Source of the DNA: Acuticoccus sediminis
GTDB taxonomy: Bacteria > Pseudomonadota > Alphaproteobacteria > Rhizobiales > Amorphaceae
Reading direction: 5' to 3'
Length of the DNA stretch: 64,000 nt
Assembly (NCBI RefSeq): GCF_003258595.1
Contig: NZ_QHHQ01000005.1
Location: 248,001-312,000, forward strand
The notes beneath the pieces were generated by a model that did no database searches, was not told the DNA's origin, and saw nothing but the letters and a program-made list of their open reading frames with translations. The translations under genes and the position numbers were made by a program. How positions within the stretch are numbered: the stretch's first letter is position 1; the number at the start of each line of letters is the position of its first letter. Shown here piece after piece: positions 28,387 through 38,582 of the stretch.

Positions 28387-29187
28387 ATGCCGCGAGACTT
28401 TTGTGACCAATGCCAATCCGGCGACAGCCTGGGCTTCGAATTTTCGTTCGCCTTTCAGCCGATCGTCAACGTGATGACCCGCTCGGTCTTCGCCTACGAG
28501 GCGCTCGTGCGCGGGCCCGAGGGCGAAGGCGCCGAGACCATCCTCTCCCGGCTGGACACCACGAACCGGTACCAGTTCGACCAGCAGGCCCGCGTCAAGG
28601 CGATCGAGATGGCCGCCCGGCTCTTCGGCGAGACGGACGCGCGGCTCTCGCTCAACATCATGCCCAACGCCATCTACGACCCCGTGCGGTGCCTGCGCGC
28701 GACCCTGCGGGCGGCGAAGGAGCACGGCTTCCCCCTCAAGCGGCTGATGTTCGAGTTCACCGAGCACGAGCGCGTCGCCGACATCGCCCACCTGAGGCGG
28801 ATCGCCCGGCACTATTCCTCCTGCGGCTTCACCACCGCCATCGACGACTTCGGCGCGGGCTTCGCGGGGCTGCGCTTCCTCGCCGACTTCGTGCCGCACG
28901 TCGTGAAGCTCGACGGGCACCTCGTCCACGAGATCCAGCACGACCGGGTGCGCCAGGCGATCGTCGGCGGGATCCTCGCCACCGCCCGCGACCTCGACAT
29001 CGCGATCGTCGCGGAGGGGATCGAGACGAACGAGGAATTCGGCTTCCTCGTCGACATGGGAGTCGAGCTGTTCCAGGGCTTCTATTTCGCCCGCCCCGCG
29101 TTCGAGCGGCTGCCGGAGCTGCACTTCGGCGGCCCCATCGCCATCGGCGTCAACGCCTACGCCGGGACGATCCCGGCGACCAACTGA
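28387..29187 (+). CDS. stand-alone EAL domain protein (probable c-di-GMP phosphodiesterase)
   Basis: 266 residues consisting of one EAL domain and no sensor domain. The catalytic set looks complete: E38-A-L40 in YEALVRG, N90 in SLNIMPN, E123 in MFEFTEHE, the IDDFGAGFAGL loop with D153/D154, K174 in VKLDG, E210/E213 in VAEGIET and Q230 in QGFYFA. It should therefore hydrolyse cyclic di-GMP in the cytoplasm. The short N-terminus carries a CDQC pair, which might bind metal or respond to redox state; this is speculative. It is convergent with the ABC exporter gene, with only six bases between the stops. Confidence 0.88.
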   Translation: MPRDFCDQCQSGDSLGFEFSFAFQPIVNVMTRSVFAYEALVRGPEGEGAETILSRLDTTNRYQFDQQARVKAIEMAARLFGETDARLSLNIMPNAIYDPVRCLRATLRAAKEHGFPLKRLMFEFTEHERVADIAHLRRIARHYSSCGFTTAIDDFGAGFAGLRFLADFVPHVVKLDGHLVHEIQHDRVRQAIVGGILATARDLDIAIVAEGIETNEEFGFLVDMGVELFQGFYFARPAFERLPELHFGGPIAIGVNAYAGTIPATN

Positions 29188-29193
29188 GGCGGC

Positions 29194-31089
<1,896 letters not shown>

Positions 31090-31327
31090 TCAACGTGCCT
31101 TTTCGCCAGCCGCCCGGTCGCTGCGGTGAGCCGGAGCTCGGCCGGCGGCGGCGCGGTCCATAGTACGGGTGGGGCCGATCGAGCGAACGGTCCCGGTTTC
31201 CGGCGCAAGGTGGTCCGTCGGCGCGATGCCGCGGCTCGTCCGGGCGCGGAAGGGTCCACGCGGACATATGGGAGCCGCCGGCACGCCGACCTCCCCCGCC
31301 AAGTGTCGCGAGGGCGCCGGAGTGGAT

Positions 31328-32218
31328 TTACCTATGGTGCGACTGCGCGGGGCCTTCGGCAACTCTGGCGCGGAAGGCGGACGGTGTCATCCCCGCCGAG
31401 CGCGTGAAGGCGCGGGTGAAATAGGCGGGATCGACGAAGCCGAGGTCGACCGCGATCCGCCCGACCGGGTGGGCCGAATAGGCCAGAAGCCGCCGCGCCT
31501 CCTTCATGAGGCGCAGTTCGATCACGCGCGAGGCGCCCGCCCCGGTCTCCGCCCGGCACACGCGCGACAGGTGTGTGGTGGAGACCTTGAGAGCGGCCGC
31601 GTAGTCCGCGACGCGCCAGTGGCTGCGGTAGTGCGCCTCGATGAGCGCCTCGAAGCGGCGCAGCAGCGGCGAGCCGTCGCCGCCGCCGATCTCCGGCGCG
31701 ATCCCGCCCGCGACGCGCGCGGCGATCAGCGTCGCCATGGCCGAGAGGCACTGCGTGCGTGCCGGCCGGGTGGCGGCGAATTCATCGGCGACCGCGGCGA
31801 AGAGCTCGGCGAGCTGCGGCTCGCAGGCGACCACGGCCGGCGTCGCCAGCATCGGGCAGGCGCCGATGGTCGCATCCAGCGCCTCGACGGGGACGGTGAC
31901 GACCGTCCCGCGCGTCTCCGGCGAGAAGCGGAAGCCGTGCACCGCGCCGGCGGGCACGTTGACGACGCCCGGCCCGTGAAGGGTCGTCTCGCGGTCCTCG
32001 AGCTTCACGTACGCTGTGCCTTCGGCCACGTGGAGGAATTGATGCAGCCTTTCGTGCCGGTGGGGCTGGATGGCCCATCCGTGCAAGCTGGATCTGTCGG
32101 CAATCGTCTCGCAGTGCAGGACATCCGGCAGAAGTGCTCGCTCCCCGTACAGTTCAAACTTGGGGACTGCGATGGCTTCTATGTTCGAATAGTGCAAGTT
32201 GGTGGCGTCCACGTCCAT
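31328..32218 (-). CDS. pobR: AraC family transcriptional regulator, probable PobR-type activator of pobA
   Basis: 296 residues. An N-terminal cupin-like effector domain (IQPHRHERLHQFLHVAEGTA, LHGPGVVNVPAGAVHGFRFS) is followed by a C-terminal AraC double helix-turn-helix with VADYAAALKVSTTHLSRVCR and the family signature IAVDLGFVDPAYFTRAFTR. It is transcribed divergently from pobA with only 49 bp between the starts, the usual arrangement for a 4-hydroxybenzoate-responsive activator. The gene name rests on that context rather than on unique sequence features. Confidence 0.8.
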   Translation of the reverse strand: MDVDATNLHYSNIEAIAVPKFELYGERALLPDVLHCETIADRSSLHGWAIQPHRHERLHQFLHVAEGTAYVKLEDRETTLHGPGVVNVPAGAVHGFRFSPETRGTVVTVPVEALDATIGACPMLATPAVVACEPQLAELFAAVADEFAATRPARTQCLSAMATLIAARVAGGIAPEIGGGDGSPLLRRFEALIEAHYRSHWRVADYAAALKVSTTHLSRVCRAETGAGASRVIELRLMKEARRLLAYSAHPVGRIAVDLGFVDPAYFTRAFTRSAGMTPSAFRARVAEGPAQSHHR

Positions 32219-32239
32219 TCCTGGAAGGCCCCCTCGGTT

Positions 32240-32251
32240 GCACAATCGTGC
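32240..32251. promoter_or_regulatory. candidate operator in the pobR-pobA gap
   Basis: GCAC-AATC-GTGC is a perfect 4-bp inverted repeat in the 49-bp space between the divergent starts. It is short and could be chance, but it is the only symmetric element there. Confidence 0.3.
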
Positions 32252-32267
32252 CGGGAGGACCAGACCA

Positions 32268-33434
32268 ATGAGAACACAAGCCGCTATCATCGGAGGGGGG
32301 CCGGCAGGTCTCCTGCTGTCCCAGCTCCTCATGAAGGCAGGCGTTTCCACGGTCGTGCTCGAACGGCGCAGCCGGGACCATGTCCTTTCGCGCATACGTG
32401 CTGGCGTCCTGGAGTGGGGCTCGGTGGAGGCGCTGCGCCGCGCCGGCGTCGGCGGGCGCATGGACGCCGAGGGCGAGGTGCACCACGGCGTGGCACTTGG
32501 CCACACGAACCACCAGTTCCGGATCGACTTCACGGAGCGCTGCGACCGCGCCGTGATGGTCTACGGCCAGACCGAGATCACCAAGGACCTCTACGCGGCA
32601 CAGGACGCGATGGGCGCCACCATCATCGACGAGGCCGAGGACGTCGCCCTCCACGACCTCGACGGCACGGCGCCCCGCGTCACCTGGCGCAAGGACGGCG
32701 TCGCGCACGAGCTGACGGCCGACATCGTCGCCGGCTGCGACGGCTTCCACGGCATCGCCCGGCAGTCGATCCCGGCCGGCAAGCGCACGGAGTTCGAGCG
32801 GGTGTTCCCCTTCGGCTGGCTCGGCATCCTCTCCGAGACGCCGCCGGTGTCGCACGAGCTGATCTACTCCAACCACGAGCGCGGTTTCGCCCTCGCCTCG
32901 ATGCGCAACCCGCATCTGTCGCGCTACTACGTGCAGGTACCGGCGGACGAGCGCGTCGAGAACTGGAGCGACGAGGCGTTCTGGGACGAGCTGCGCCGCC
33001 GCCTCCCCCACGACGCGGCCGACGGCCTCGTCACCGGCCCGTCGATCGAGAAGTCCATCGCGCTCCTCAGGGCGTTCGTGTGCGAGCCGATGCGGTGGGG
33101 CAGGCTCCTCCTCGCCGGGGACGCGGCGCACATCGTCCCGCCGACGGGCGCGAAGGGCCTCAACCTCGCGATCGGCGACGTTGCACTCCTCGCCGAAGTG
33201 CTGACCGCCCACTTCGCCGGCGACGCGGCCGCGCTCGACACCTACTCGGACCGGGCACTGGAGCGTGTCTGGTCGGCGATCCGCTTCTCGGTCTCGATGA
33301 CGAACCTCCTGCATCGCTTCCCCGATCAGACCGCGTTCGAGCAGCGCCTGCAGGAGGCCGAGCTCGCCCACATCGAGCGTTCGGCCTCGGCCCAGACGAC
33401 GTTCGCGCGCAACTACACCGGCCTCCTCACCTGA
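32268..33434 (+). CDS. pobA: 4-hydroxybenzoate 3-monooxygenase
   Basis: 388-residue FAD- and NADPH-dependent flavoprotein that hydroxylates 4-hydroxybenzoate to protocatechuate, the entry step to the beta-ketoadipate pathway. Motifs: the FAD dinucleotide site AAIIGGGPAGLLLSQ, substrate-binding SRIRAGVLEWGSV, the DG motif AGCDGFHGIARQSIP and the second FAD motif LAGDAAHIVPPTGAKGLNLA. Length matches known PobA. GGGAGGA lies nine bases before the ATG. No protocatechuate dioxygenase gene lies in the window. Confidence 0.95.
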   Translation: MRTQAAIIGGGPAGLLLSQLLMKAGVSTVVLERRSRDHVLSRIRAGVLEWGSVEALRRAGVGGRMDAEGEVHHGVALGHTNHQFRIDFTERCDRAVMVYGQTEITKDLYAAQDAMGATIIDEAEDVALHDLDGTAPRVTWRKDGVAHELTADIVAGCDGFHGIARQSIPAGKRTEFERVFPFGWLGILSETPPVSHELIYSNHERGFALASMRNPHLSRYYVQVPADERVENWSDEAFWDELRRRLPHDAADGLVTGPSIEKSIALLRAFVCEPMRWGRLLLAGDAAHIVPPTGAKGLNLAIGDVALLAEVLTAHFAGDAAALDTYSDRALERVWSAIRFSVSMTNLLHRFPDQTAFEQRLQEAELAHIERSASAQTTFARNYTGLLT

Positions 33435-33503
33435 GCGACCTGTCCGCCGCCGCCCGGCGGCCGTGCTGACCAGCACAGCACGCGATGTGTTCGACCCCAC
33501 GTT

Positions 33504-33535
33504 GTGGCCCATAACGGGGCGAAGGCCCCGGCCAC
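33504..33535 (+). promoter_or_regulatory. composite hairpin between pobA and the methyltransferase gene
   Basis: Outer arms GTGGCC (33504-33509) and GGCCAC (33530-33535) enclose an inner stem GGGGC-GAAG-GCCCC. It begins 69 bases after the pobA stop and ends just ahead of the next ribosome site. There is no T-run, so it may be a leader structure or a weak terminator. Confidence 0.4.
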
Positions 33536-33551
33536 ACCAACGGGGGAACAC

Positions 33552-34631
33552 ATGGATCAGCCAATCACGACCGCCCGCCTCGACGAACAGCGCCTCGAGG
33601 CGTTCGTCGGCCGCATGCTCGGCGAGCTGGGCGCGGCAGGGAGCATCACGCTGGCGCGCATCGGCGACAGGCTCGGCCTCTACAAGGCGCTCCACGCCAA
33701 GGGGCCGATGACGTCCGCCGAACTCGCCGCCGAGACGGGCTGCGCCGAGCGATACGTGCGCGAATGGCTCGCCCAGCAGGCCGCGTCCGACTACCTGACG
33801 TACGACCCCGACACTCGCCGCTTCACGCTCCCGGCCGAGCACGCGATGGTCTTCGCCGTGGAGGACAGCCCCGTCTTCATGATGGGTGCGGTGGAGCTTT
33901 CCGCGTCCATCGCGCGCGAGGCGGACGCGGTGATGGCCGCCTTCCGCACCGGCGAGGGCGTCCACTACGACAACAGGGAGGGCTGCCTCTTTTGTGCAAT
34001 GGCCCGTTTTTTCCGTACCGGATACCGCAACGACCTGCTGACCAACTGGATCCCGGCGCTGAGCGGCATGACGGAGCGCCTCGAAGCGGGCGCGCGCGTC
34101 GCCGACATCGGCTGCGGCCATGGCCTTGCGTTGGTGATGATGGCCGAGGCGTTCCCGAACTCCACCTTCACCGGCTACGATTTCCATGAGGGCTCGGTGG
34201 CGGCCGCGCGCGAGCATGCCGCCGCCCACGGCGTCGCGGACCGCGTCCGCTTCGAGGTGGCGACGGCGAAGGACTTCCCCGGCCGCGACTTCGACCTGAT
34301 CGCCTTCTTCGACACGCTGCACGACCTCGGCGATCCGGTCGGCGCGGCCGCGCATGTGCGCGGCGCCCTCGCGCCCGGCGGCACGCTGATGGTGGTGGAG
34401 CCGCAGGCGGCGGACCGGCTGGAGGACAACTTCAACCCGGTCGGACGGCTCTACTACGGCGGCTCGACGATGATCTGCGTTCCCGCCTCGCTGGCGCAGG
34501 AGACCGGCCGCGCGCTCGGCGCTCAGGCGGGGGCGGCGGTGCTGACCTCGGTGCTGCACAAGGCCGGCTTCACCGAGGTGAAGCGGGTCGCCGACAGCCC
34601 GTTCAACATGGTTCTGGAAGCGCGCGGCTAA
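33552..34631 (+). CDS. SAM-dependent methyltransferase with N-terminal winged-helix domain
   Basis: 359 residues. The N-terminal 90 residues form a dimerisation/winged-helix domain (LARIGDRLGLYKALHAKGPM, LAAETGCAERYVREWL) like that of small-molecule O-methyltransferases and Rv2258c-type proteins. The class I methyltransferase core follows: motif I ARVADIGCGHGLALVMM, motif II STFTGYDFHE, FDLIAFFDTLHDLGDP and the post-motif GALAPGGTLMVVEP. The substrate is unknown. The start at 33552 follows GGGGGAA. It is 117 bp behind pobA in the same direction, so an aromatic-acid connection is possible but unproven. Confidence 0.8.
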   Translation: MDQPITTARLDEQRLEAFVGRMLGELGAAGSITLARIGDRLGLYKALHAKGPMTSAELAAETGCAERYVREWLAQQAASDYLTYDPDTRRFTLPAEHAMVFAVEDSPVFMMGAVELSASIAREADAVMAAFRTGEGVHYDNREGCLFCAMARFFRTGYRNDLLTNWIPALSGMTERLEAGARVADIGCGHGLALVMMAEAFPNSTFTGYDFHEGSVAAAREHAAAHGVADRVRFEVATAKDFPGRDFDLIAFFDTLHDLGDPVGAAAHVRGALAPGGTLMVVEPQAADRLEDNFNPVGRLYYGGSTMICVPASLAQETGRALGAQAGAAVLTSVLHKAGFTEVKRVADSPFNMVLEARG

Positions 34632-34663
34632 GCCGGCGACCGGCACGCGAGACCTGCCGGCAC

Positions 34664-34697
34664 GAAAAAGGGCGCGGACCGGGAAGGTCCGCGCCCT
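34664..34697 (-). terminator. intrinsic terminator of the TRAP transporter operon
   Basis: A 12-bp perfect stem, AGGGCGCGGACC (34669-34680) with GGTCCGCGCCCT (34686-34697) and a 5-base loop. On the minus strand it is followed by five T (34665-34669 read in reverse), beginning just after the TRAP permease stop. It may also weakly stop the convergent methyltransferase transcript. Confidence 0.85.
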
Positions 34698-34722
34698 CTT
34701 GGCATTGCTGAGCCGCCCTCGC

Positions 34723-36597
34723 CTACTGGGCGGGCTTGCTCGCGAGCTCCGGCTTGCGGCCCGTCATGTACTGCCAGGCGAACACCACCACGAGGAGGCC
34801 GATGCCCGTCAGGTCGGACCACAGGCCCGGCTTGATGAGGACCAGCGCGGCGGCCAGGAGCAGCAGCCGCTCGACGATCCCGGCGCGGGTGATCAGGAAC
34901 CCGGTCATCCCGGCCGCGAGGCACACGACGCCGATCAGCGCGGTGCAGAGCGTCGTCACGATCACCGGCCACTCGCCGATGAGCAGGATCGACGGGCCGA
35001 AGACGAACATGAACGGGATGATGTAGCCCGTCGCGCCCAGCTTCAGCGCCGAGAAGCCCGTGTCCCAGAGGCCGGCGCGCGAGATGCCGTTGGCCGCGTA
35101 GACCGCCATCGCCACCGGCGGCGTGATCGCCGACAGGATCGCGTAGTAGAACACGAACATGTGCGCCGCCTCGACCATGACGCCGAGCTTCACCAGCGCC
35201 GGCACCAGCAGCGCGACCTGGACGATGTAGGCCGGCGTCGTGGGCATGCCCATGCCGAGGATGATGCCGGCGATCATCGTCAGGACGAGCGCCAGGACCA
35301 GCGAGTCCTGCGAGACCGCGATGACGAGGCCGGTGAACTCGGTGCCGAGGTTGGTCAGCGTGATGCAGCCGACCACGATGCCGGCGCAGGCGCAGGCGAG
35401 CGCCACCGGCACGGTGTTCTTGGCCCCCGAGATCAGCGCGTCGCCGATCATGTGGAGGTTGACGTCCTTGCGCGTCTCCTTGCGCAGCATCGCCGTCGGC
35501 ACCACCGACACGATGCCCGCCAGCGCGGAGAGCGGCGCGGAGTAGCCCATCAGCAGCGTCGCGATGATGATGACCAGCGGCAGGAAGAGGTGGCCGCGGC
35601 TCGCCAGCGTGTCCTTCAGGCTGGGCAGCTCCGAGCGCGGCAGGCCCACCATGCCGGTGCGCTTGGCCTCGAAGTGGACCGCCATGAAGAGCGCGACGTA
35701 GTAGAGGATCGCCGGGAACAGGGCGAAGGCCGCGACCTCGAGGTAGCCGATGCCGAGGAACTCGGCCATCACGAACGCCGCCGCGCCCATGATCGGCGGC
35801 ATGATCTGACCGCCCGTCGACGCCACCGCCTCGACCGCCCCGGCGAAGCCCGGCCGGTAGCCGATGCGCTTCATCAGCGGGATGGTGAAGACGCCGGTCG
35901 TCATGACGTTCGCGACCGCCGACCCCGAGACCGAGCCGAAGAGGCCGGAGGTGACGCACGCCACCTTCGCCGGACCGCCGGCGGCGTGGCCGGTGAGGCT
36001 CATGGCGAAGTCCATGAAGAGCTTGCCCGCCCCTGACCGCTCGACGAGCGCGCCGAACAGGATGAAGAGCACGATGTACGTCGCCGACACGCCGAGCGGG
36101 ATGCCGAAGATGCCCTCGGTGGTGAGGTAGAGCTGGTCCAGCGTCATCTCGAGGCCGAAGCCGCGCCAGATCAGCGTGTAGATCAGGAAGGCCGCTGCGG
36201 TGGCGGGCAGGGCCCAGCCGACGGCGCGGCGCGTCGCCTCCAGCACCAGGATGACGGCGAGCGACCCGAAGATGAAGTCCGGGATCGTCAGCTCGTCCAC
36301 GTAGTACATGCGCTTGACGAGGTAGTCGTAGGCGAAGATCGGGTACGCGGCGGATGCCACGGCGAGTCCCAGCAGCACCAGGTCGAAGATGTTGGGCTTG
36401 CCGGTCTCCGGGTCCCGATAGCCCCGGCCGGGCAGCATCAGGAAGGCGATCGCGACGACGAAGGTCAGGTGGATCGCACGGAACTTCTGGGCGTCCGGCG
36501 GGCCGAAGAAAGCCACCCACAGGTGGTAGAGCGACATCGCGAGAGCGACGCCGGCCACGGCGGTCGCTCCCCAGTTCGATGACAGGCGTTTGAGCAT
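34723..36597 (-). CDS. TRAP transporter fused permease (4TM-12TM, TAXI type)
   Basis: About 624 residues of very hydrophobic inner-membrane protein, a fusion of the small (DctQ-like) and large (DctM-like) TRAP permease subunits typical of TAXI systems. Landmarks are VACVTSGLFGSVSGSAVANV, GGQIMPPIMGAAAFVMAEFLG, ILGMGMPTTPAYIVQVALLV and YYAILSAITPPVAMAVYAANG. It uses an ion gradient to import an organic acid delivered by the upstream TAXI binding protein. I use the ATG at 36597; an in-frame GTG at 36606 is possible and neither has a strong ribosome site. A clear terminator follows. Confidence 0.88.
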   Translation of the reverse strand: MLKRLSSNWGATAVAGVALAMSLYHLWVAFFGPPDAQKFRAIHLTFVVAIAFLMLPGRGYRDPETGKPNIFDLVLLGLAVASAAYPIFAYDYLVKRMYYVDELTIPDFIFGSLAVILVLEATRRAVGWALPATAAAFLIYTLIWRGFGLEMTLDQLYLTTEGIFGIPLGVSATYIVLFILFGALVERSGAGKLFMDFAMSLTGHAAGGPAKVACVTSGLFGSVSGSAVANVMTTGVFTIPLMKRIGYRPGFAGAVEAVASTGGQIMPPIMGAAAFVMAEFLGIGYLEVAAFALFPAILYYVALFMAVHFEAKRTGMVGLPRSELPSLKDTLASRGHLFLPLVIIIATLLMGYSAPLSALAGIVSVVPTAMLRKETRKDVNLHMIGDALISGAKNTVPVALACACAGIVVGCITLTNLGTEFTGLVIAVSQDSLVLALVLTMIAGIILGMGMPTTPAYIVQVALLVPALVKLGVMVEAAHMFVFYYAILSAITPPVAMAVYAANGISRAGLWDTGFSALKLGATGYIIPFMFVFGPSILLIGEWPVIVTTLCTALIGVVCLAAGMTGFLITRAGIVERLLLLAAALVLIKPGLWSDLTGIGLLVVVFAWQYMTGRKPELASKPAQ

Positions 36598-36715
36598 GGC
36601 GCGCACCGCCAGCGGTTTGCGCCGGCGTCCTCTTCACTCATTCAGCAGCAAGGATGTGCCTGGTTCGCGGCGCTGCGGATCAGCGATCCGTCGGGGCGCG
36701 CCGCGTACCCGTCGT

Positions 36716-36742
36716 GGCCGGCCCCCGCAAGGCGGGCCGGCC
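36716..36742 (-). promoter_or_regulatory. intercistronic GC hairpin between TAXI binding protein and TRAP permease
   Basis: GGCCGGCCC (36716-36724) pairs perfectly with GGGCCGGCC (36734-36742) in the 160-bp gap after the binding-protein stop. No T-run follows. As in the livK-livH gap, it could stabilise the binding-protein message and reduce permease expression; this is inferred. Confidence 0.5.
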
Positions 36743-36757
36743 CCTGGAGTGAGGCGA

Positions 36758-37696
36758 TCAGCTCGCGCCGGCCTCGTCGTAGAACTTCTTGGCCCCGTCG
36801 TGCAGCGGCACGCCGATGTCGCGGCCCATGTCCTCCGGCGTGGCACCCGACATCGCCTTGGCGATGGCGGAGAGGTCGCCGACGTGCTCGGAGATGTTCT
36901 TCAGGACGTTGTAGACGACGTCCGGATCGAGGTCGCACTGGGCGATGAGGTGCGTGGCGTAGCCGATCGTCTGGACGTCCTCGTCCTGCCCCGGGTAGGA
37001 GCCGGCCTTGATGGTGATCGGCTTGTAGCCGGGGTTCAGCTCCTGCATCTTCTCGAGCGCCTCGCCCTCGATCGGCACGACCTTGATGTCACGGGCGGAG
37101 GCGAGGTCCATCACGGCGCCGGCCGGGACCGTCGTCCCGAGGGTGAACCACTCGGCGTTGCCGTCCTTCATCAGCGACACGGCGTCGGTGTAGGAGCCGT
37201 GGTTGACGCGCGGCAGGGCGTCGTAGTTGGTGCCGATCGCCTTGAGCAGGTGGGCGGTGATCGCCTCGCCGGTGTTGCCCTTCGGCTGGACGGCGGCGGC
37301 CTTGCCGGCGAGGTCGGCCGGCGTGTCGATGCCGGAGTCCTTCAGGGCGATGACCTGGAAATACTGCGGGTAGAGCGTGGCGACGTTGCACACGTTCGTC
37401 GCCTTCTCGGTGAACGGCTCGTTGCCCTGGATGGCGTCCACGGTCGACACCGAGTTGGCGAAGCCCATTTGCGCCTTGCCGGCCTCCACGGCCTTCACGT
37501 TGGCGATGCCCGCGCCGGGAAGAACCTGAACGGTGACGCCGTCCACGTTGTTCTCGACGATGTTCTGGATCGCGCCGCCGAGCGGGTACCAGGAACCGCC
37601 TTGCGGTCCGGTCATCAGGCGGAGCTGCTGGGCATTGGCCGAGCCGGCAACGAATACGGCACCGACCGCCACGGCGGCCAGGAGATGGCTCTTCAT
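36758..37696 (-). CDS. TAXI family TRAP transporter solute-binding protein
   Basis: 312 residues with a signal peptide (MKSHLLAAVAVGAVFVAGSA, cleavage after NA). The mature protein begins QQLRLMTGPQGGSWYPLGGA, the hallmark glycine-rich ligand loop of TAXI proteins, and continues with GIANVKAVEAGKAQMGFANS, DLAGKAAAVQPKGNTGEA and DVVYNVLKNISEHVGDL. It should deliver an organic anion to the fused permease encoded downstream; glutamate-like or other acids are known ligands in the family. GGGAGGA eight bases upstream supports the start. It is divergent from a GST gene. Confidence 0.9.
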   Translation of the reverse strand: MKSHLLAAVAVGAVFVAGSANAQQLRLMTGPQGGSWYPLGGAIQNIVENNVDGVTVQVLPGAGIANVKAVEAGKAQMGFANSVSTVDAIQGNEPFTEKATNVCNVATLYPQYFQVIALKDSGIDTPADLAGKAAAVQPKGNTGEAITAHLLKAIGTNYDALPRVNHGSYTDAVSLMKDGNAEWFTLGTTVPAGAVMDLASARDIKVVPIEGEALEKMQELNPGYKPITIKAGSYPGQDEDVQTIGYATHLIAQCDLDPDVVYNVLKNISEHVGDLSAIAKAMSGATPEDMGRDIGVPLHDGAKKFYDEAGAS

Positions 37697-37739
37697 AATG
37701 TCCTCCCATCGGGCGGCTGTCATTCGCCGCTCCTTCGAC

Positions 37740-37761
37740 TGGTATATTAATCGATTGACCA
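37740..37761. promoter_or_regulatory. candidate operator/promoter in the TAXI-GST divergent gap
   Basis: A 22-bp A/T-rich element has TGGT and ACCA at its ends and ATCGAT inside. It is an imperfect inverted repeat in an otherwise GC-rich gap, about 45 bp before the TAXI start. It resembles operator sites of GntR-type regulators, but no regulator gene is adjacent. Confidence 0.3.
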
Positions 37762-37866
37762 ATGGGAGCAAGGGCCTGCCTATGGGCAGTGAAAGGCTTT
37801 TCTCAAAATATGGCCTGTTCAATCAAGGCCGTGCTACATCGCGCTGAAACGACGCGAGGAACCGCC

Positions 37867-38496
37867 ATGACGATTGAACTGTACACTTGGGGCACACCCA
37901 ACGGCAAAAAAGTGTCCATCATGCTCGAGGAGGTGGGGCTCGACTATAACGTCCACCCGATCAACATCGGCAAGGACGAGCAGTTCGATCCCGCCTTCCT
38001 CGCCATTTCGCCGAACAACAAGATCCCGGCGATCGTCGACACCGACACCGGCATGTCGCTGATGGAATCGGGTGCGATCCTCCTCTACCTTGCCGAAAAA
38101 ACAGGCAAGCTGCTCCCGGCCCCCGGCGAGGCCCGCTGGCGGGTGATCGAGTGGCTGATGTGGCAGATGGGCGGGTTCGGCCCGATGCTCGGCCAGACGC
38201 ACCACTTCCACCACTTCAACAAGGGCAAGTCCGACTACGGCGAGGAGCGCTTCCTGAAGGAGACGCAGCGCCTCTACGGTGTGCTCGACAAGCAGCTCGG
38301 CGGGCAGGAATGCGTGGCCGGCGCCTATTCGGTGGCCGATTGCGCGATCTGGCCGTGGGCAGCCCGCTTCGCCTGGCACGGCGTCGACCTCAACGCCTTC
38401 CCGAACGTCAGGCGCTGGTACCTGGAGCTCGCCGACCGGCCGGCCGTGCAGCGCGGCTACAGCGTCCCCACCCAGCAGGACATTCCGCTCCCCTGA
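37867..38496 (+). CDS. glutathione S-transferase family protein, YfcG/YghU-like
   Basis: 209 residues. The thioredoxin-like domain has LYTWGTPNGKKVSIMLEEVG with the TPNGKK active-site loop typical of Nu-class GSTs (YfcG), PNNKIPAIVD with the cis-Pro, and MSLMESGAILLYLAEKTG with the Glu-Ser glutathione pair. The helical domain includes QMGGFGPMLGQTHHFHHF, also a Nu-class hallmark. Such proteins act as glutathione-dependent disulfide reductases. The start follows GAGGA. It lies 86 bp before the polyamine-type ABC operon. Confidence 0.85.
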   Translation: MTIELYTWGTPNGKKVSIMLEEVGLDYNVHPINIGKDEQFDPAFLAISPNNKIPAIVDTDTGMSLMESGAILLYLAEKTGKLLPAPGEARWRVIEWLMWQMGGFGPMLGQTHHFHHFNKGKSDYGEERFLKETQRLYGVLDKQLGGQECVAGAYSVADCAIWPWAARFAWHGVDLNAFPNVRRWYLELADRPAVQRGYSVPTQQDIPLP

Positions 38497-38582
38497 GCCT
38501 GCCCGCCTCCTCCCATGCGCCGCCTTGACGGAAGCCATGGCATGGGACTTGCTGCAAATAGCGGCACACGGGAGGACTGCGG

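Noticed and set aside
31090-31327. Short frame between the ABC exporter and the pobR-like gene
   Set aside because: Low-complexity Arg/Pro/Ala translation with no ribosome site; treated as intergenic.
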